NCBI GenBank assembly: GCA_046758085.1
Contig: JBHHZP010000157.1
Span: forward strand, 1 to 8,127
Length of the DNA: 8,127 bases
Direction of reading: 5' to 3'
DNA from: VRUB01 sp046758085
GTDB taxonomy: Bacteria; Pseudomonadota; Gammaproteobacteria; Acidiferrobacterales; SPGG2
Within the stretch, counting starts at the first letter, position 1. Each line of letters opens with the position of its first letter. The notes under the pieces were generated by a model. That model was not told the DNA's origin, made no database searches, and saw only the letters and a program-made list of their open reading frames with translations. Made by a program: the position numbers and the translations under genes. Below are positions 1 to 6,093 of this stretch, one piece after another.

Positions 1-68
1 CCCCTTCGGGCCTGGGCTTCGGCTGCGCCCCTCGCTCGGCTTGAGTAAGGGGGATCAAGAAAAAGCAA
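1..68 (-). repeat. Left-end copy of a dispersed hairpin repeat, reverse orientation, probably cut by the window edge
   Basis: Read on the minus strand, this stretch closely matches 7568-7620 near the other end of the window. About 45 aligned bases differ at only three single positions plus a small length change. It has the same order of parts as the right-end units: TTGC followed by a T-rich tract, then CCCCTT, then CAAGCCGAG, then AAGGGG. The outer stem is CCCCTT at 1-6 with AAGGGG at 47-52, around a 40-base loop. It probably continues left of position 1. An open frame starting with TTG at 41 runs from inside the repeat into moaB, but that start is not credible. Confidence 0.8.
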
Positions 69-106
69 TTCACGGATCACGGACCAACGGTTCTTTAAGG
101 CAAAGC

Positions 107-634
107 ATGTCAGAAAATAAGACAAGACAATTCATCCCGCTCAATATCGCGGTATTAACCATTTCCGATTCGCGCACGGAAGAAACCGATACCTCAGGCA
201 AGGTGCTGACCCAGCGCTTGACCAACGCAGGTCACAGGCTTGCCAAGAAACTCATCGTACCCGACGACATTTATAAAATCCGTGCTGTGGTGAGTGTTTG
301 GATCGCGGATGCGGACGTGGACACGGTAATCACCACAGGTGGCACCGGCGTGACCGGACGCGACGGAACACCCGAGGCCATAGCGCCGTTGCTGGACAAG
401 AAAGTCGAGGGATTCGGCGAGATCTTTCGAGCGGCGTCGTACGATCAAATCAAGACCTCGACGCTGCAGTCGCGCGCACTTGCCGGTGTTGCCAACGGCA
501 CCTACATCTTCTGCGTTCCCGGCTCATCTGGTGCCTGCAAGACTGCGTGGGACGAGGTGCTCGTACATCAGCTCGACTATCGCACTCGCCCGTGTAACCT
601 GGTGGAACTGCTGCCGCGCCTGTTGGAATCCTAG
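107..634 (+). CDS. moaB: MoaB-family molybdenum cofactor biosynthesis protein
   Basis: The predicted 175-residue protein belongs to the MoaB/MogA family, which binds molybdopterin and, in MogA, adenylates it before molybdate insertion. It acts in the cytosol. It resembles E. coli MoaB along its whole length, including AVLTISDSR near 15-23, DTSG at 28-31, the TTGGTG phosphate-binding loop at 76-81, GRDGTPEA at 84-91, EGFGE at 101-105, STLQSRA at 118-124, VPGS at 137-140 and TRPCN at 160-164. The ATG at 107 is chosen because TAAGG at 96-100 is a well-spaced ribosome-binding site and the length fits the family; an upstream in-frame TTG at 41 lies in a repeat. E. coli MoaB has no clear essential role, so its activity here is uncertain. 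No other cofactor gene is nearby. It is probably the first gene of the surE-pcm-nlpD-rpoS transcript, with a 60-base gap to surE. Confidence 0.93.
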   Translation: MSENKTRQFIPLNIAVLTISDSRTEETDTSGKVLTQRLTNAGHRLAKKLIVPDDIYKIRAVVSVWIADADVDTVITTGGTGVTGRDGTPEAIAPLLDKKVEGFGEIFRAASYDQIKTSTLQSRALAGVANGTYIFCVPGSSGACKTAWDEVLVHQLDYRTRPCNLVELLPRLLES

Positions 635-642
635 TCGCCGCC

Positions 643-694
643 CGCCCCCGGTTTTGGCTTCTGGATGATATTTTCTGTATCTTCCCCGGGGGCG
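643..694 (+). promoter_or_regulatory. Perfect 9-bp GC inverted repeat covering the surE ribosome-binding region
   Basis: CGCCCCCGG at 643-651 is the exact reverse complement of CCGGGGGCG at 686-694, and the second arm ends at the base just before the surE ATG (695). The arms are nine G:C pairs and the loop is 34 bases. The only G-rich stretch that could serve as the surE ribosome-binding site, GGGGG at 688-692, lies inside the right arm. The left arm starts nine bases after the moaB stop codon, so a ribosome finishing moaB should cover part of it. The sequence shows the complementarity; translational coupling of surE to moaB is inference. The sequence alone does not show that the RNA folds this way. 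Confidence 0.6.
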
Positions 695-1447
695 ATGCGA
701 ATACTGCTCAGCAATGACGATGGATACCTCGCTGTCGGCCTGGCCGTGTTGGCCGAGGCGTTGCGGCCCGTGGCCCGGGTCGAGGTCGTGGCGCCTGATC
801 GCGACCGCAGCGGTGCCAGCAACTCCCTCACTCTGGATCGCCCATTACGGGTGAAGCAGGGCGAAAATGGATTCCTTTACGTGGACGGAACGCCCACCGA
901 TTGCGTCCACATCGCGATCACCGGCCTTATGGATCGGGAACCGGATATGGTTCTTGCCGGGATTAATCGCGGCTCCAATCTCGGTGACGACGTTTTGTAC
1001 TCTGGCACGGTGGCTGCCGCCATAGAAGGACGCTTCCTGGGCACGCCCGCCATGGCCATCTCGCTGGCAGGGCCGGCCGGCAAGCACTTTGACACGGCAG
1101 CCGCCGTGGCGCTGCAGCTGTTAGACAAGCTGCGCGAGAACCCTTTGCCGGCCGACACCATTCTAAATGTTAATGTCCCGGATGTGCCGATGGCTAAGAT
1201 CGCGGGCGTCGAAGCAACGCGCCTGGGGCACCGGCATAAATCGGAGCCTGTGGTGCGCACCCACGACCCGAGCGGTGAGCCGGTGTACTGGGTCGGACCC
1301 CCCGGAACCGAGGCCGACGCCGGGCCGGGAACCGATTTTCATGCAGTGCGTTGCAACTTTGTATCGGTCAGCCCGTTACACGTAGACTTGACCCGCTATG
1401 CGGCCCTGGACCAGGTCGCCTCCTGGTTGGACCGAGACCGCGGATGA
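695..1447 (+). CDS. surE: 5'/3'-nucleotidase SurE (survival protein E)
   Basis: This encodes a 250-residue metal-dependent cytosolic phosphatase of nucleoside 5'- and 3'-monophosphates, also known to act on short polyphosphate; E. coli SurE has 253 residues. The N-terminus MRILLSNDDG carries the metal-binding pair D8 and D9. S39 lies in PDRDRSGASNS, N91 and N95 lie in AGINRGSNLGDD, and SGTVAAA follows at 103-109. The C-terminal YWVGPPG, DAGPGTDF and SPLHVDLT blocks also match the family. The family's usual A-P-G after the metal site reads A13-V14-G15 here, a small oddity. The ATG at 695 is chosen because MRILLSNDDG is the family's normal N-terminus; an in-frame ATG at 665 would add ten residues with no homology. 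The stop overlaps a possible upstream pcm ATG (1444) by ATGA, indicating tight coupling. The start region lies in a stable inverted repeat. Confidence 0.96.
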   Translation: MRILLSNDDGYLAVGLAVLAEALRPVARVEVVAPDRDRSGASNSLTLDRPLRVKQGENGFLYVDGTPTDCVHIAITGLMDREPDMVLAGINRGSNLGDDVLYSGTVAAAIEGRFLGTPAMAISLAGPAGKHFDTAAAVALQLLDKLRENPLPADTILNVNVPDVPMAKIAGVEATRLGHRHKSEPVVRTHDPSGEPVYWVGPPGTEADAGPGTDFHAVRCNFVSVSPLHVDLTRYAALDQVASWLDRDRG

Positions 1448-1473
1448 CACGCCGGTCCGCGGCAGGGATTGGC

Positions 1474-2106
1474 ATGACGTCGCGGCGCACGCGTGACCGG
1501 CTGATCGTGCGGCTGCGTGAGATGGGCATTGATGACGAGCGCGTACTGCAGGCCATCAAAAAGGTGCCACGGCACCTTTTTATTGAAGAAGCCCTGGCCA
1601 GTCGGGCGTACGAGGATACGGCCCTGCCCATCGGTTATGGTCAGACTATCTCGCAGCCGTATGTGGTAGCACTCATGACGCAGGCGCTGTTTGCCGAGCA
1701 ACCGCTGGCGAAGGTCCTGGAAGTGGGCGGCGGCTCAGGGTATCAGACCGCGATATTGGCGACGCTGGCGGCACAAGTCTATTCCGTTGAGCGCATCGGG
1801 GCGTTGCTGCAAACGGCACGGCGACGACTGGTGACTCTGGGATACCGCAACGTGAACTGCAAGCTGACCGATGGTAACGAGGGCTGGCCCGAGCATGCCC
1901 CATACGATGGTATTCTCGTCACGGCCGCGCCGGCCGAGATCCCGGAGACGCTGGTTACCCAACTGGCCGTGGGCGGGCGCATGGTGATCCCGGTGGGAAG
2001 CGTGGATATGCAGGAGTTATGGGTGATCAGAAACACCGGTACCGGTACTTCGAGGACCCGCTTGGAGCACGTCAATTTCGTTCCGCTCGTAACCGGGCAA
2101 GAGTAA
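1474..2106 (+). CDS. pcm: Protein-L-isoaspartate O-methyltransferase
   Basis: This encodes a 210-residue cytosolic enzyme that transfers methyl from S-adenosylmethionine to isoaspartyl residues in aged proteins, starting their repair. The family signature LPIGYGQTISQP is at 51-62, including the conserved Q-T-I-S segment. The SAM-binding motif I is VLEVGGGSGY at 81-90, usually written with GTGSGYQ, so one glycine replaces threonine. SVER is at 104-107, the motif II region YDGILVTAA is at 144-152, and GGRMVIPVG is at 167-175. The usual GDGWxGW loop reads TDGNEGW at 132-138. The ATG at 1474 fits Pseudomonas-type N-termini (MTSxRTRxRL) and has AGGG at 1464-1467 at good spacing. The alternative ATG at 1444 overlaps the surE stop and would give 220 residues. 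In gammaproteobacteria surE and pcm are usually adjacent, as here. Confidence 0.96.
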   Translation: MTSRRTRDRLIVRLREMGIDDERVLQAIKKVPRHLFIEEALASRAYEDTALPIGYGQTISQPYVVALMTQALFAEQPLAKVLEVGGGSGYQTAILATLAAQVYSVERIGALLQTARRRLVTLGYRNVNCKLTDGNEGWPEHAPYDGILVTAAPAEIPETLVTQLAVGGRMVIPVGSVDMQELWVIRNTGTGTSRTRLEHVNFVPLVTGQE

Positions 2107-2148
2107 TTGTATGCCGTGCACGGAGGCCCAGGCTCCGCCCCAGAGTTG

Positions 2149-3042
2149 ATGCGCGCTCACTTGCGGTACGCGATTCCACTGTTAATATTCGCCGTTCTGG
2201 TGACGGCGTGTGGTTACCGGCCCACCACACCGAGCAGCGACCCGCGTCGGGGTGAGCGCGCGCCGGGGCCCGAGTACTACTTGGTCTCAGCGGGCGACAC
2301 GCTCTACAGCATTACCTGGGAGGCCGGGCGCAATTACCGCGATGTTGCCAGGTGGAACGGCATCCGCCCCCCTTATCTCCTAAAGCCGGGGCAGGTAATT
2401 CGTTTATCTCCGCCCGCGTCAGCCGGCGCAGGATCCGGCAAGAAAAAAAGGACAGTAGTGGCGGGCGATACGCTCTATAGCATAGCGGCCGAATCCGGTG
2501 TCGATGTTCGCGATCTTGCCCGATGGAACGATGTACCGCCGCCTTATGTCATCAAGCCGGGGCAAGCGCTGCGACTTTCACCTCCCCAGCCGAAGTCGGC
2601 TTCCGCCGGCTCGAGGTCGCGCGCCTTGTCCTCGAGCGGAACCAGTCGCAGTGCGGGGCAGGCACCGGTCAAGGTAGATTCCTGGGTCTGGCCCACTGCG
2701 GGGCCGATACTGGCCCGTTTTTCGCATGAGGGTTCGAACAAGGGGCTCGACATCGGCGGCAGGCGCGGCCAGACAATTCGCGCTGCGGCACCGGGCAAGG
2801 TAGTGTATAAAGGCAGTGGACTTCGCGGATATGGTCAGCTTATTATCGTCAAGCACAACCGCGATTTTCTTAGTGCTTACGCGCACGCTGATCGAATTTA
2901 CGTTGCAGAAGGTGATGTGATAAAACGTGGTCAGAAGATAGCCGCTATGGGCGGCAGTGGTACCGATCGGGTAAAGCTCCACTTCGAGATTCGCTATCGC
3001 GGTTCTCCGGTTGACCCGCTTAAGTATCTTCCGAAAAGATAG
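2149..3042 (+). CDS. nlpD: Lipoprotein NlpD: two LysM domains plus degenerate M23 (LytM) domain
   Basis: This encodes a 297-residue lipoprotein of the NlpD family, which in E. coli activates the septal amidase AmiC during daughter-cell separation. A basic and hydrophobic signal peptide ends in lipobox V-T-A-C, with the lipidated cysteine at 21. LysM domains, which bind peptidoglycan, lie at about 42-87 and 101-145, both with AGDTLYSI, ARWN and KPGQ. A Ser/Ala/Pro-rich linker follows, then the M23 domain at about 178-295. Zinc ligands are degenerate: the usual HxxxD reads N197-K-G-L-D201, and HxH reads K286-L-H288, so it should not be catalytic. This fits the activator role. E. coli NlpD has one LysM, so the pair is a variation. 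The ATG at 2149 is set by the signal peptide; only weak CAGAG precedes it, and a perfect GGAGG (2122-2126) lies 22 bases upstream. A TTG at 2107 is the alternative. The rpoS start follows after four bases. Confidence 0.93.
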   Translation: MRAHLRYAIPLLIFAVLVTACGYRPTTPSSDPRRGERAPGPEYYLVSAGDTLYSITWEAGRNYRDVARWNGIRPPYLLKPGQVIRLSPPASAGAGSGKKKRTVVAGDTLYSIAAESGVDVRDLARWNDVPPPYVIKPGQALRLSPPQPKSASAGSRSRALSSSGTSRSAGQAPVKVDSWVWPTAGPILARFSHEGSNKGLDIGGRRGQTIRAAAPGKVVYKGSGLRGYGQLIIVKHNRDFLSAYAHADRIYVAEGDVIKRGQKIAAMGGSGTDRVKLHFEIRYRGSPVDPLKYLPKR

Positions 3043-3046
3043 GCAT

Positions 3047-4033
3047 ATGCCCCCTCGAAAATCGTCTAAGACAAAAAACGACGAGAAGCCCTCTCGAAAG
3101 AAAGCCGACTCGCCAAAGGAAACGGCGGAGGAGGAGGGCGAGTCCACCGCGGTGGCGGTCGCCGACGCGCCGGTGGAACAAAAATCTACGGTCGAAGACA
3201 CGCAGCAAGCTGACGCTACACGCATCTATCTGAAAGAGATCGGTTTCTCTCCACTGCTTTCTGCCGAGGAAGAAGTCTATTACGCGCGCAAAGCGCAGCG
3301 CGGCGACGATGAATCGCGCAAACGGATGATCGAAAGCAATCTCCGCCTAGTGGTGAAAATTGCCCGGCGCTACATGAACCGCGGCCTTGCCCTTCTTGAC
3401 CTCATAGAAGAGGGGAACCTGGGATTGATTCGTGCCGTGGAGAAGTTCGATCCCGAGCGCGGATTCCGGTTCTCGACTTACGCTACCTGGTGGATCCGCC
3501 AGACGATAGAGCGCGGCATAATGAACCAGACGCGTACAATAAGGTTGCCGGTGCACGTGCTAAAAGAAATCAACATTTATCAGCGCGCTGCCCGGCATCT
3601 GTCTCAGAAGCTAGACCATGAGCCGACCCCCGAGGAGGTCGCCAATCTTTTGGACAAACCGCTTGACGAGGTCAAGGATATGATTGGCCTCACCGAACGT
3701 GTTGCATCGGTCGACGCGCCGCTCGACGAGGATCCCGACCGGTCCTTGCTCGATGCCATCGCCGACGAGCAGACCCAGGACCCCGAGAAACTTCTGCACC
3801 GGGAAGATCTGCAGGCACAGATCGAGATCTGGTTGAGTGATCTTAACGACAAGCAGCGGGAAGTAGTGGAACGGCGTTTCGGCTTGAACGGCCGGGAAAT
3901 TTCCACCCTGGAAGAGGTCGGTGCAGATATCGGTGTAACACGTGAGCGCGTGCGTCAGATCCAGGTCGAGGCACTGCGGCGCCTGCGGGTGCTGCTAGAG
4001 AAGGCCGGCTACTCGATCGAATCTTTGTTTTAG
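3047..4033 (+). CDS. rpoS: RNA polymerase sigma factor RpoS (sigma S)
   Basis: This encodes a 328-residue sigma-70-family factor that directs transcription of stationary-phase and general stress genes; E. coli RpoS has 330. From residue 57 the sequence aligns with E. coli almost gap-free: region 1.2 about 57-88, region 2 about 93-165 with RMIESNLRLVVKIARRY and RFSTYATWWIRQTIER, region 3 about 166-250, region 4 about 262-320 with the helix-turn-helix TLEEVGADIGVTRERVRQIQ. K173, the residue E. coli RssB needs to deliver RpoS to ClpXP, is present at the same number. The first 50 residues differ: they are Lys/Glu/Ser-rich and low in complexity. The ATG at 3047 follows the nlpD stop by four bases, with AGATAGG just upstream. 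In E. coli the main rpoS promoter lies inside nlpD; I could not identify one convincingly here. No clear terminator follows, only the inverted repeat at 4047-4129. Confidence 0.97.
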   Translation: MPPRKSSKTKNDEKPSRKKADSPKETAEEEGESTAVAVADAPVEQKSTVEDTQQADATRIYLKEIGFSPLLSAEEEVYYARKAQRGDDESRKRMIESNLRLVVKIARRYMNRGLALLDLIEEGNLGLIRAVEKFDPERGFRFSTYATWWIRQTIERGIMNQTRTIRLPVHVLKEINIYQRAARHLSQKLDHEPTPEEVANLLDKPLDEVKDMIGLTERVASVDAPLDEDPDRSLLDAIADEQTQDPEKLLHREDLQAQIEIWLSDLNDKQREVVERRFGLNGREISTLEEVGADIGVTRERVRQIQVEALRRLRVLLEKAGYSIESLF

Positions 4034-4046
4034 TACCGCAACATCC

Positions 4047-4129
4047 AACGCAATGACGCAGAGGCGCAAAGTTAATTGACAAACAGCGTTTGATGGTGAA
4101 TACTCTTTGCGTCTTAGCGCCTTTGCGTT
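4047..4129. repeat. Imperfect 25-base inverted repeat between convergent rpoS and DUF498 genes
   Basis: The left arm (4047-4071) and right arm (4105-4129) are reverse complements at 20 of 25 positions, around a 33-base loop. The arms are made of GCAGAGGCGCAAAG / CTTTGCGTCTTAGCGC type words, a kind of intergenic repeat I have seen in many environmental bacterial genomes. A second, more degraded member lies at 4663-4825. Between converging genes it could act as a two-way transcription end, but neither side has a clean T-tract. The whole non-coding gap is 4034-4136. Confidence 0.7.
4076..4104 (+). promoter_or_regulatory. Sigma-70-like promoter sequence inside the inverted-repeat loop
   Basis: A perfect -35 hexamer TTGACA (4076-4081) is followed after exactly 17 bases by AATACT (4099-4104), which matches TATAAT at four of six positions. 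It fills almost the whole loop between the repeat arms. It would read rightward into the 3' end of the minus-strand DUF498 gene, giving an antisense transcript. The match is good, but there is no sense-strand gene downstream nearby, so function is doubtful. Confidence 0.35.
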
Positions 4130-4136
4130 GAGTAGT

Positions 4137-4529
4137 TTACTTATCTTCTTGTTCCTCGATCATAAGCAAAGCGGCCACGACCCGGCGGCCTTCACTCGTG
4201 AGGACGTTATAGGTACGGCAGGCCGCACCGGTGTCCATCACTTCAAGCCCTACATGCGCTTCTACCAGGAGACGTGTAACCGCTGCATGAGGAAACTGCA
4301 GCCGTCTGCCGGTCCCAAGAATCACTAACTCGGGATTACACGCCATGATCGTTTCGAAGTGGTCGGCTTTGAGCTCGACAAAGGTCTGCGGCGGCCAATC
4401 GTCGATAATGCGATTCGGGGTAACGATTAGACTTGCCCGGTAAATGGTTTCATTCACCGTGATCTGGCCCGGGCCGTATGTACGAAAGACGTTTAGATGA
4501 GAATTGGCGGTTTCCAGTTGAATTTTCAC
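4137..4529 (-). CDS. Mth938/Xcc1710-like (DUF498) family protein, function unknown
   Basis: The 130-residue protein matches the small soluble Mth938-like family, related to mitochondrial NDUFAF3 (a complex I assembly factor) and AAMDC; its bacterial role is not established. Family hallmarks visible are the N-terminal strand with GPGQITVN (19-26), SLIVTPNRIIDDWPP (33-47), PELVILGTGRRLQFP (66-80), GLEVMDTGAACRTYN (94-108) and the ending LTSEGRRVVAALL (110-122). There is no signal peptide or membrane segment. The GTG at 4529-4527 is chosen because AAAGGGGG (complement of 4538-4545) sits eight bases upstream and the resulting start KIQLE fits the family length. An in-frame ATG at 4586 would add 19 residues without homology. 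The gene stands alone, convergent with rpoS and divergent from alaC, and is bracketed by two copies of an inverted-repeat family. I make no functional assignment beyond the family. Confidence 0.85.
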   Translation of the reverse strand: MKIQLETANSHLNVFRTYGPGQITVNETIYRASLIVTPNRIIDDWPPQTFVELKADHFETIMACNPELVILGTGRRLQFPHAAVTRLLVEAHVGLEVMDTGAACRTYNVLTSEGRRVVAALLMIEEQEDK

Positions 4530-4550
4530 CGTCTCGACCCCCTTTGCTAT

Positions 4551-4556
4551 ATTGTA
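4551..4556 (-). promoter_or_regulatory. Possible -10 element for the DUF498 gene
   Basis: On the minus strand TACAAT matches TATAAT at five of six positions and lies just ahead of the AAAGGGGG ribosome-binding site and GTG start. No good -35 hexamer sits at 16-18 bases; the nearest candidate, TTGTGG, is only 13 bases away. The leader would be very short, about 15 bases. Confidence 0.25.
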
Positions 4557-4575
4557 CCTGCGATCATCGCCACAA

Positions 4576-4604
4576 TTGACACCCACCGCGGGCCTAGCTA
4601 TCGT
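4576..4604 (+). promoter_or_regulatory. Candidate sigma-70 promoter for alaC-hom
   Basis: A perfect TTGACA (4576-4581), a 17-base spacer and TATCGT (4599-4604, four of six matches to TATAAT) point toward alaC. Transcription would begin near 4611, leaving a leader of about 270 bases before the alaC ATG at 4882. No better promoter was found closer to alaC. Within the leader I see a degraded repeat (4663-4825) but no recognisable riboswitch and no threonine- or isoleucine-rich leader peptide. Confidence 0.4.
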
Positions 4605-4662
4605 TCATGCCTTTTTACTAGGGCCACAATCCGGGGCAAGCTATTAACGTTCTGGGAAAAAC

Positions 4663-4825
4663 GCAGAGGCGCGGAGCCCGCAAAGGAACAAGTCCTTTAC
4701 AGACTGGTGATTAGCGATTCGTGATCGGTGATCCGAATGGTTATCCCGATAGGAAACCGTGGGACCACTCACCAGCCACCAAGTACTAGTTTTTAGGGTG
4801 TATTTCCACGTCTCCGCGTCTCTGC
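4663..4825. repeat. Second, wider copy of the GCAGAGGCGC inverted-repeat family
   Basis: GCAGAGGCGCGGAG at 4663-4676 is the reverse complement of CTCCGCGTCTCTGC at 4812-4825 except for one position, which would still pair as G:U in RNA. The arms share words with the repeat at 4047-4129. The 135-base interior has no gene. It contains CGCAAAGGAA (4680-4689), which looks like more of the same family, and a stretch rich in GTGATC words (4720-4734). Apart from this repeat and the candidate promoters, I see nothing else in the gene-free gap 4530-4881. Confidence 0.6.
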
Positions 4826-4881
4826 AAGCTTCACGTTGTAACCGGCTTTTAGATTCGGCGACCAGGCCCCACTATAGTCAG

Positions 4882-6093
4882 ATGGATGAATTTCCTCGCA
4901 TAAAGCGGCTCCCGCCGTACGTCTTCAACATCGTCAACGACCTCAAGGCGCAAGCCCGCAAGCGAGGCGAAGATGTGATCGACTTCGGTATGGGCAACCC
5001 GGAGCGTCCACCGGCAAAACACATCGTGGACAAGCTGTGCGAGGTCGCGCAGCGCCCCGAAACACACCGCTACTCTATGTCGCGCGGGATACCACGACTG
5101 CGGCGCGCCATTTGCAACTGGTACAAGCGACGATTTGACGTCGAGCTAGATAGCGAAAAACACGCCATCGTCACCATCGGCTCCAAAGAGGGTCTTGCCC
5201 ATCTGGCTCTGGCTACCGTCGAGCCCGGTGACGCGGTGCTGGTGCCGAATCCGGCCTACCCCATTCACCCATGGGCGATCGTAATCGCCGGGGCTGATAT
5301 TCGCCATGTGCCACTCGTGCCGGGCGGCGATTTCTTCGCCGAGCTGGAGGAGGCAATTCGAAATTCCTGGCCGACACCGAAGATGCTCGTGCTCAATTTT
5401 CCGGCAAACCCGACCGCACAGTGCGTTGATCTTACCTTCTTTCAGCAGGTAGTGGACGTAGCGCGCGAGCACGGGATCTGGATCGTTCACGATTTCGCCT
5501 ATGCTGACATCGTGTTCGACGGCTACGTGGCGCCGTCGATCTTGCAGGTGCCGGGTGCGATGGAGGTGGCGGTAGAATTCTTTTCGCTGTCGAAGAGCTA
5601 TAACATGCCGGGGTGGCGCGTCGGCTTTATGTGCGGCAACGAACGCCTAGTCCAGGCATTAGCGCGCCTGAAGTCTTATCTGGATTACGGCATCTTCACG
5701 CCCATTCAGGTGGCAGCCATCCTCGCATTGGAGGGGCCGCAAGAAATCGTTGAAGACATTCGTGCAACCTATGAGAAGCGTCGCCACACGTTGTGCGATG
5801 GATTGATCTCCGCAGGGTGGATCGTGAATAAACCCAAAGCAACGATGTTCGTGTGGGCACGTATCCCCGAGCTTTATCGATCGATGGGGTCGCTGGAGTT
5901 TTCTAAGAAGTTGCTGGCAGAAGCCAAGGTGGCTGTATCACCTGGTATCGGTTTCGGTGAGTATGGCGATGAGTACGTACGTTTTAGCCTGATTGAGAAC
6001 GAGCATCGCACCCGCCAGGCCATTCGTTGTATCCGCAGTATGCTAAAGCGCGATAACGCCGGGACATTGGCAAAAGGAAAGAGGCCGGCATGA
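4882..6093 (+). CDS. alaC: Alanine transaminase AlaC (PLP-dependent class I/II aminotransferase)
   Basis: The 403-residue protein is closely similar to E. coli AlaC (412 residues), a cytosolic transaminase that makes L-alanine from pyruvate with glutamate as amino donor. It opens with RIKRLPPYVFN and the substrate segment DFGMGNP at 34-40. SRGIPRLRRAI is at 67-77, and TIGSKEGLAHL at 98-108 forms the cofactor phosphate site. The fold-I residues are N176 (NFPANPTAQ), D204 (HDFAYADI), the Schiff-base lysine K238 in SLSKSYNMPGWR, R246, and the carboxylate-binding R367 in YVRFSLIEN. The ATG at 4882 is set by homology, as the frame upstream to 4759 has no conserved residues. No ribosome-binding site is visible before it. 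The stop overlaps the hom ATG by four bases, so the two are cotranscribed and probably translationally coupled. In related bacteria this gene often precedes hom. Broader substrate use is possible. Confidence 0.93.
   Translation: MDEFPRIKRLPPYVFNIVNDLKAQARKRGEDVIDFGMGNPERPPAKHIVDKLCEVAQRPETHRYSMSRGIPRLRRAICNWYKRRFDVELDSEKHAIVTIGSKEGLAHLALATVEPGDAVLVPNPAYPIHPWAIVIAGADIRHVPLVPGGDFFAELEEAIRNSWPTPKMLVLNFPANPTAQCVDLTFFQQVVDVAREHGIWIVHDFAYADIVFDGYVAPSILQVPGAMEVAVEFFSLSKSYNMPGWRVGFMCGNERLVQALARLKSYLDYGIFTPIQVAAILALEGPQEIVEDIRATYEKRRHTLCDGLISAGWIVNKPKATMFVWARIPELYRSMGSLEFSKKLLAEAKVAVSPGIGFGEYGDEYVRFSLIENEHRTRQAIRCIRSMLKRDNAGTLAKGKRPA

Noticed and set aside
41..106. TTG start giving a longer MoaB
   Set aside because: The extra 22 residues come from the dispersed repeat, have no homology to MoaB, and the ATG at 107 has a good ribosome-binding site.
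2806..2811. TATAAA inside nlpD as the rpoS promoter
   Set aside because: No acceptable -35 hexamer at 16-18 bases and the codons are explained by the conserved VVYKG protein segment. A promoter within nlpD is expected from E. coli but cannot be located by eye.
2578..3225. Minus-strand open frame of 215 codons antisense to nlpD and rpoS
   Set aside because: It lies opposite two clearly conserved genes, and its residues show no family features; the length follows from codon bias on the other strand.
4497..4724. Plus-strand frame of 75 codons overlapping the DUF498 start, considered as a leader peptide for alaC-hom
   Set aside because: No run of threonine, isoleucine or alanine codons, no nearby attenuator hairpin, and it is mostly antisense to the DUF498 start and to repeat sequence.
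4873..4878. TATAGT just before the alaC ATG as a -10 element
   Set aside because: No -35 match at proper spacing, and the start of transcription would fall at or inside the start codon.
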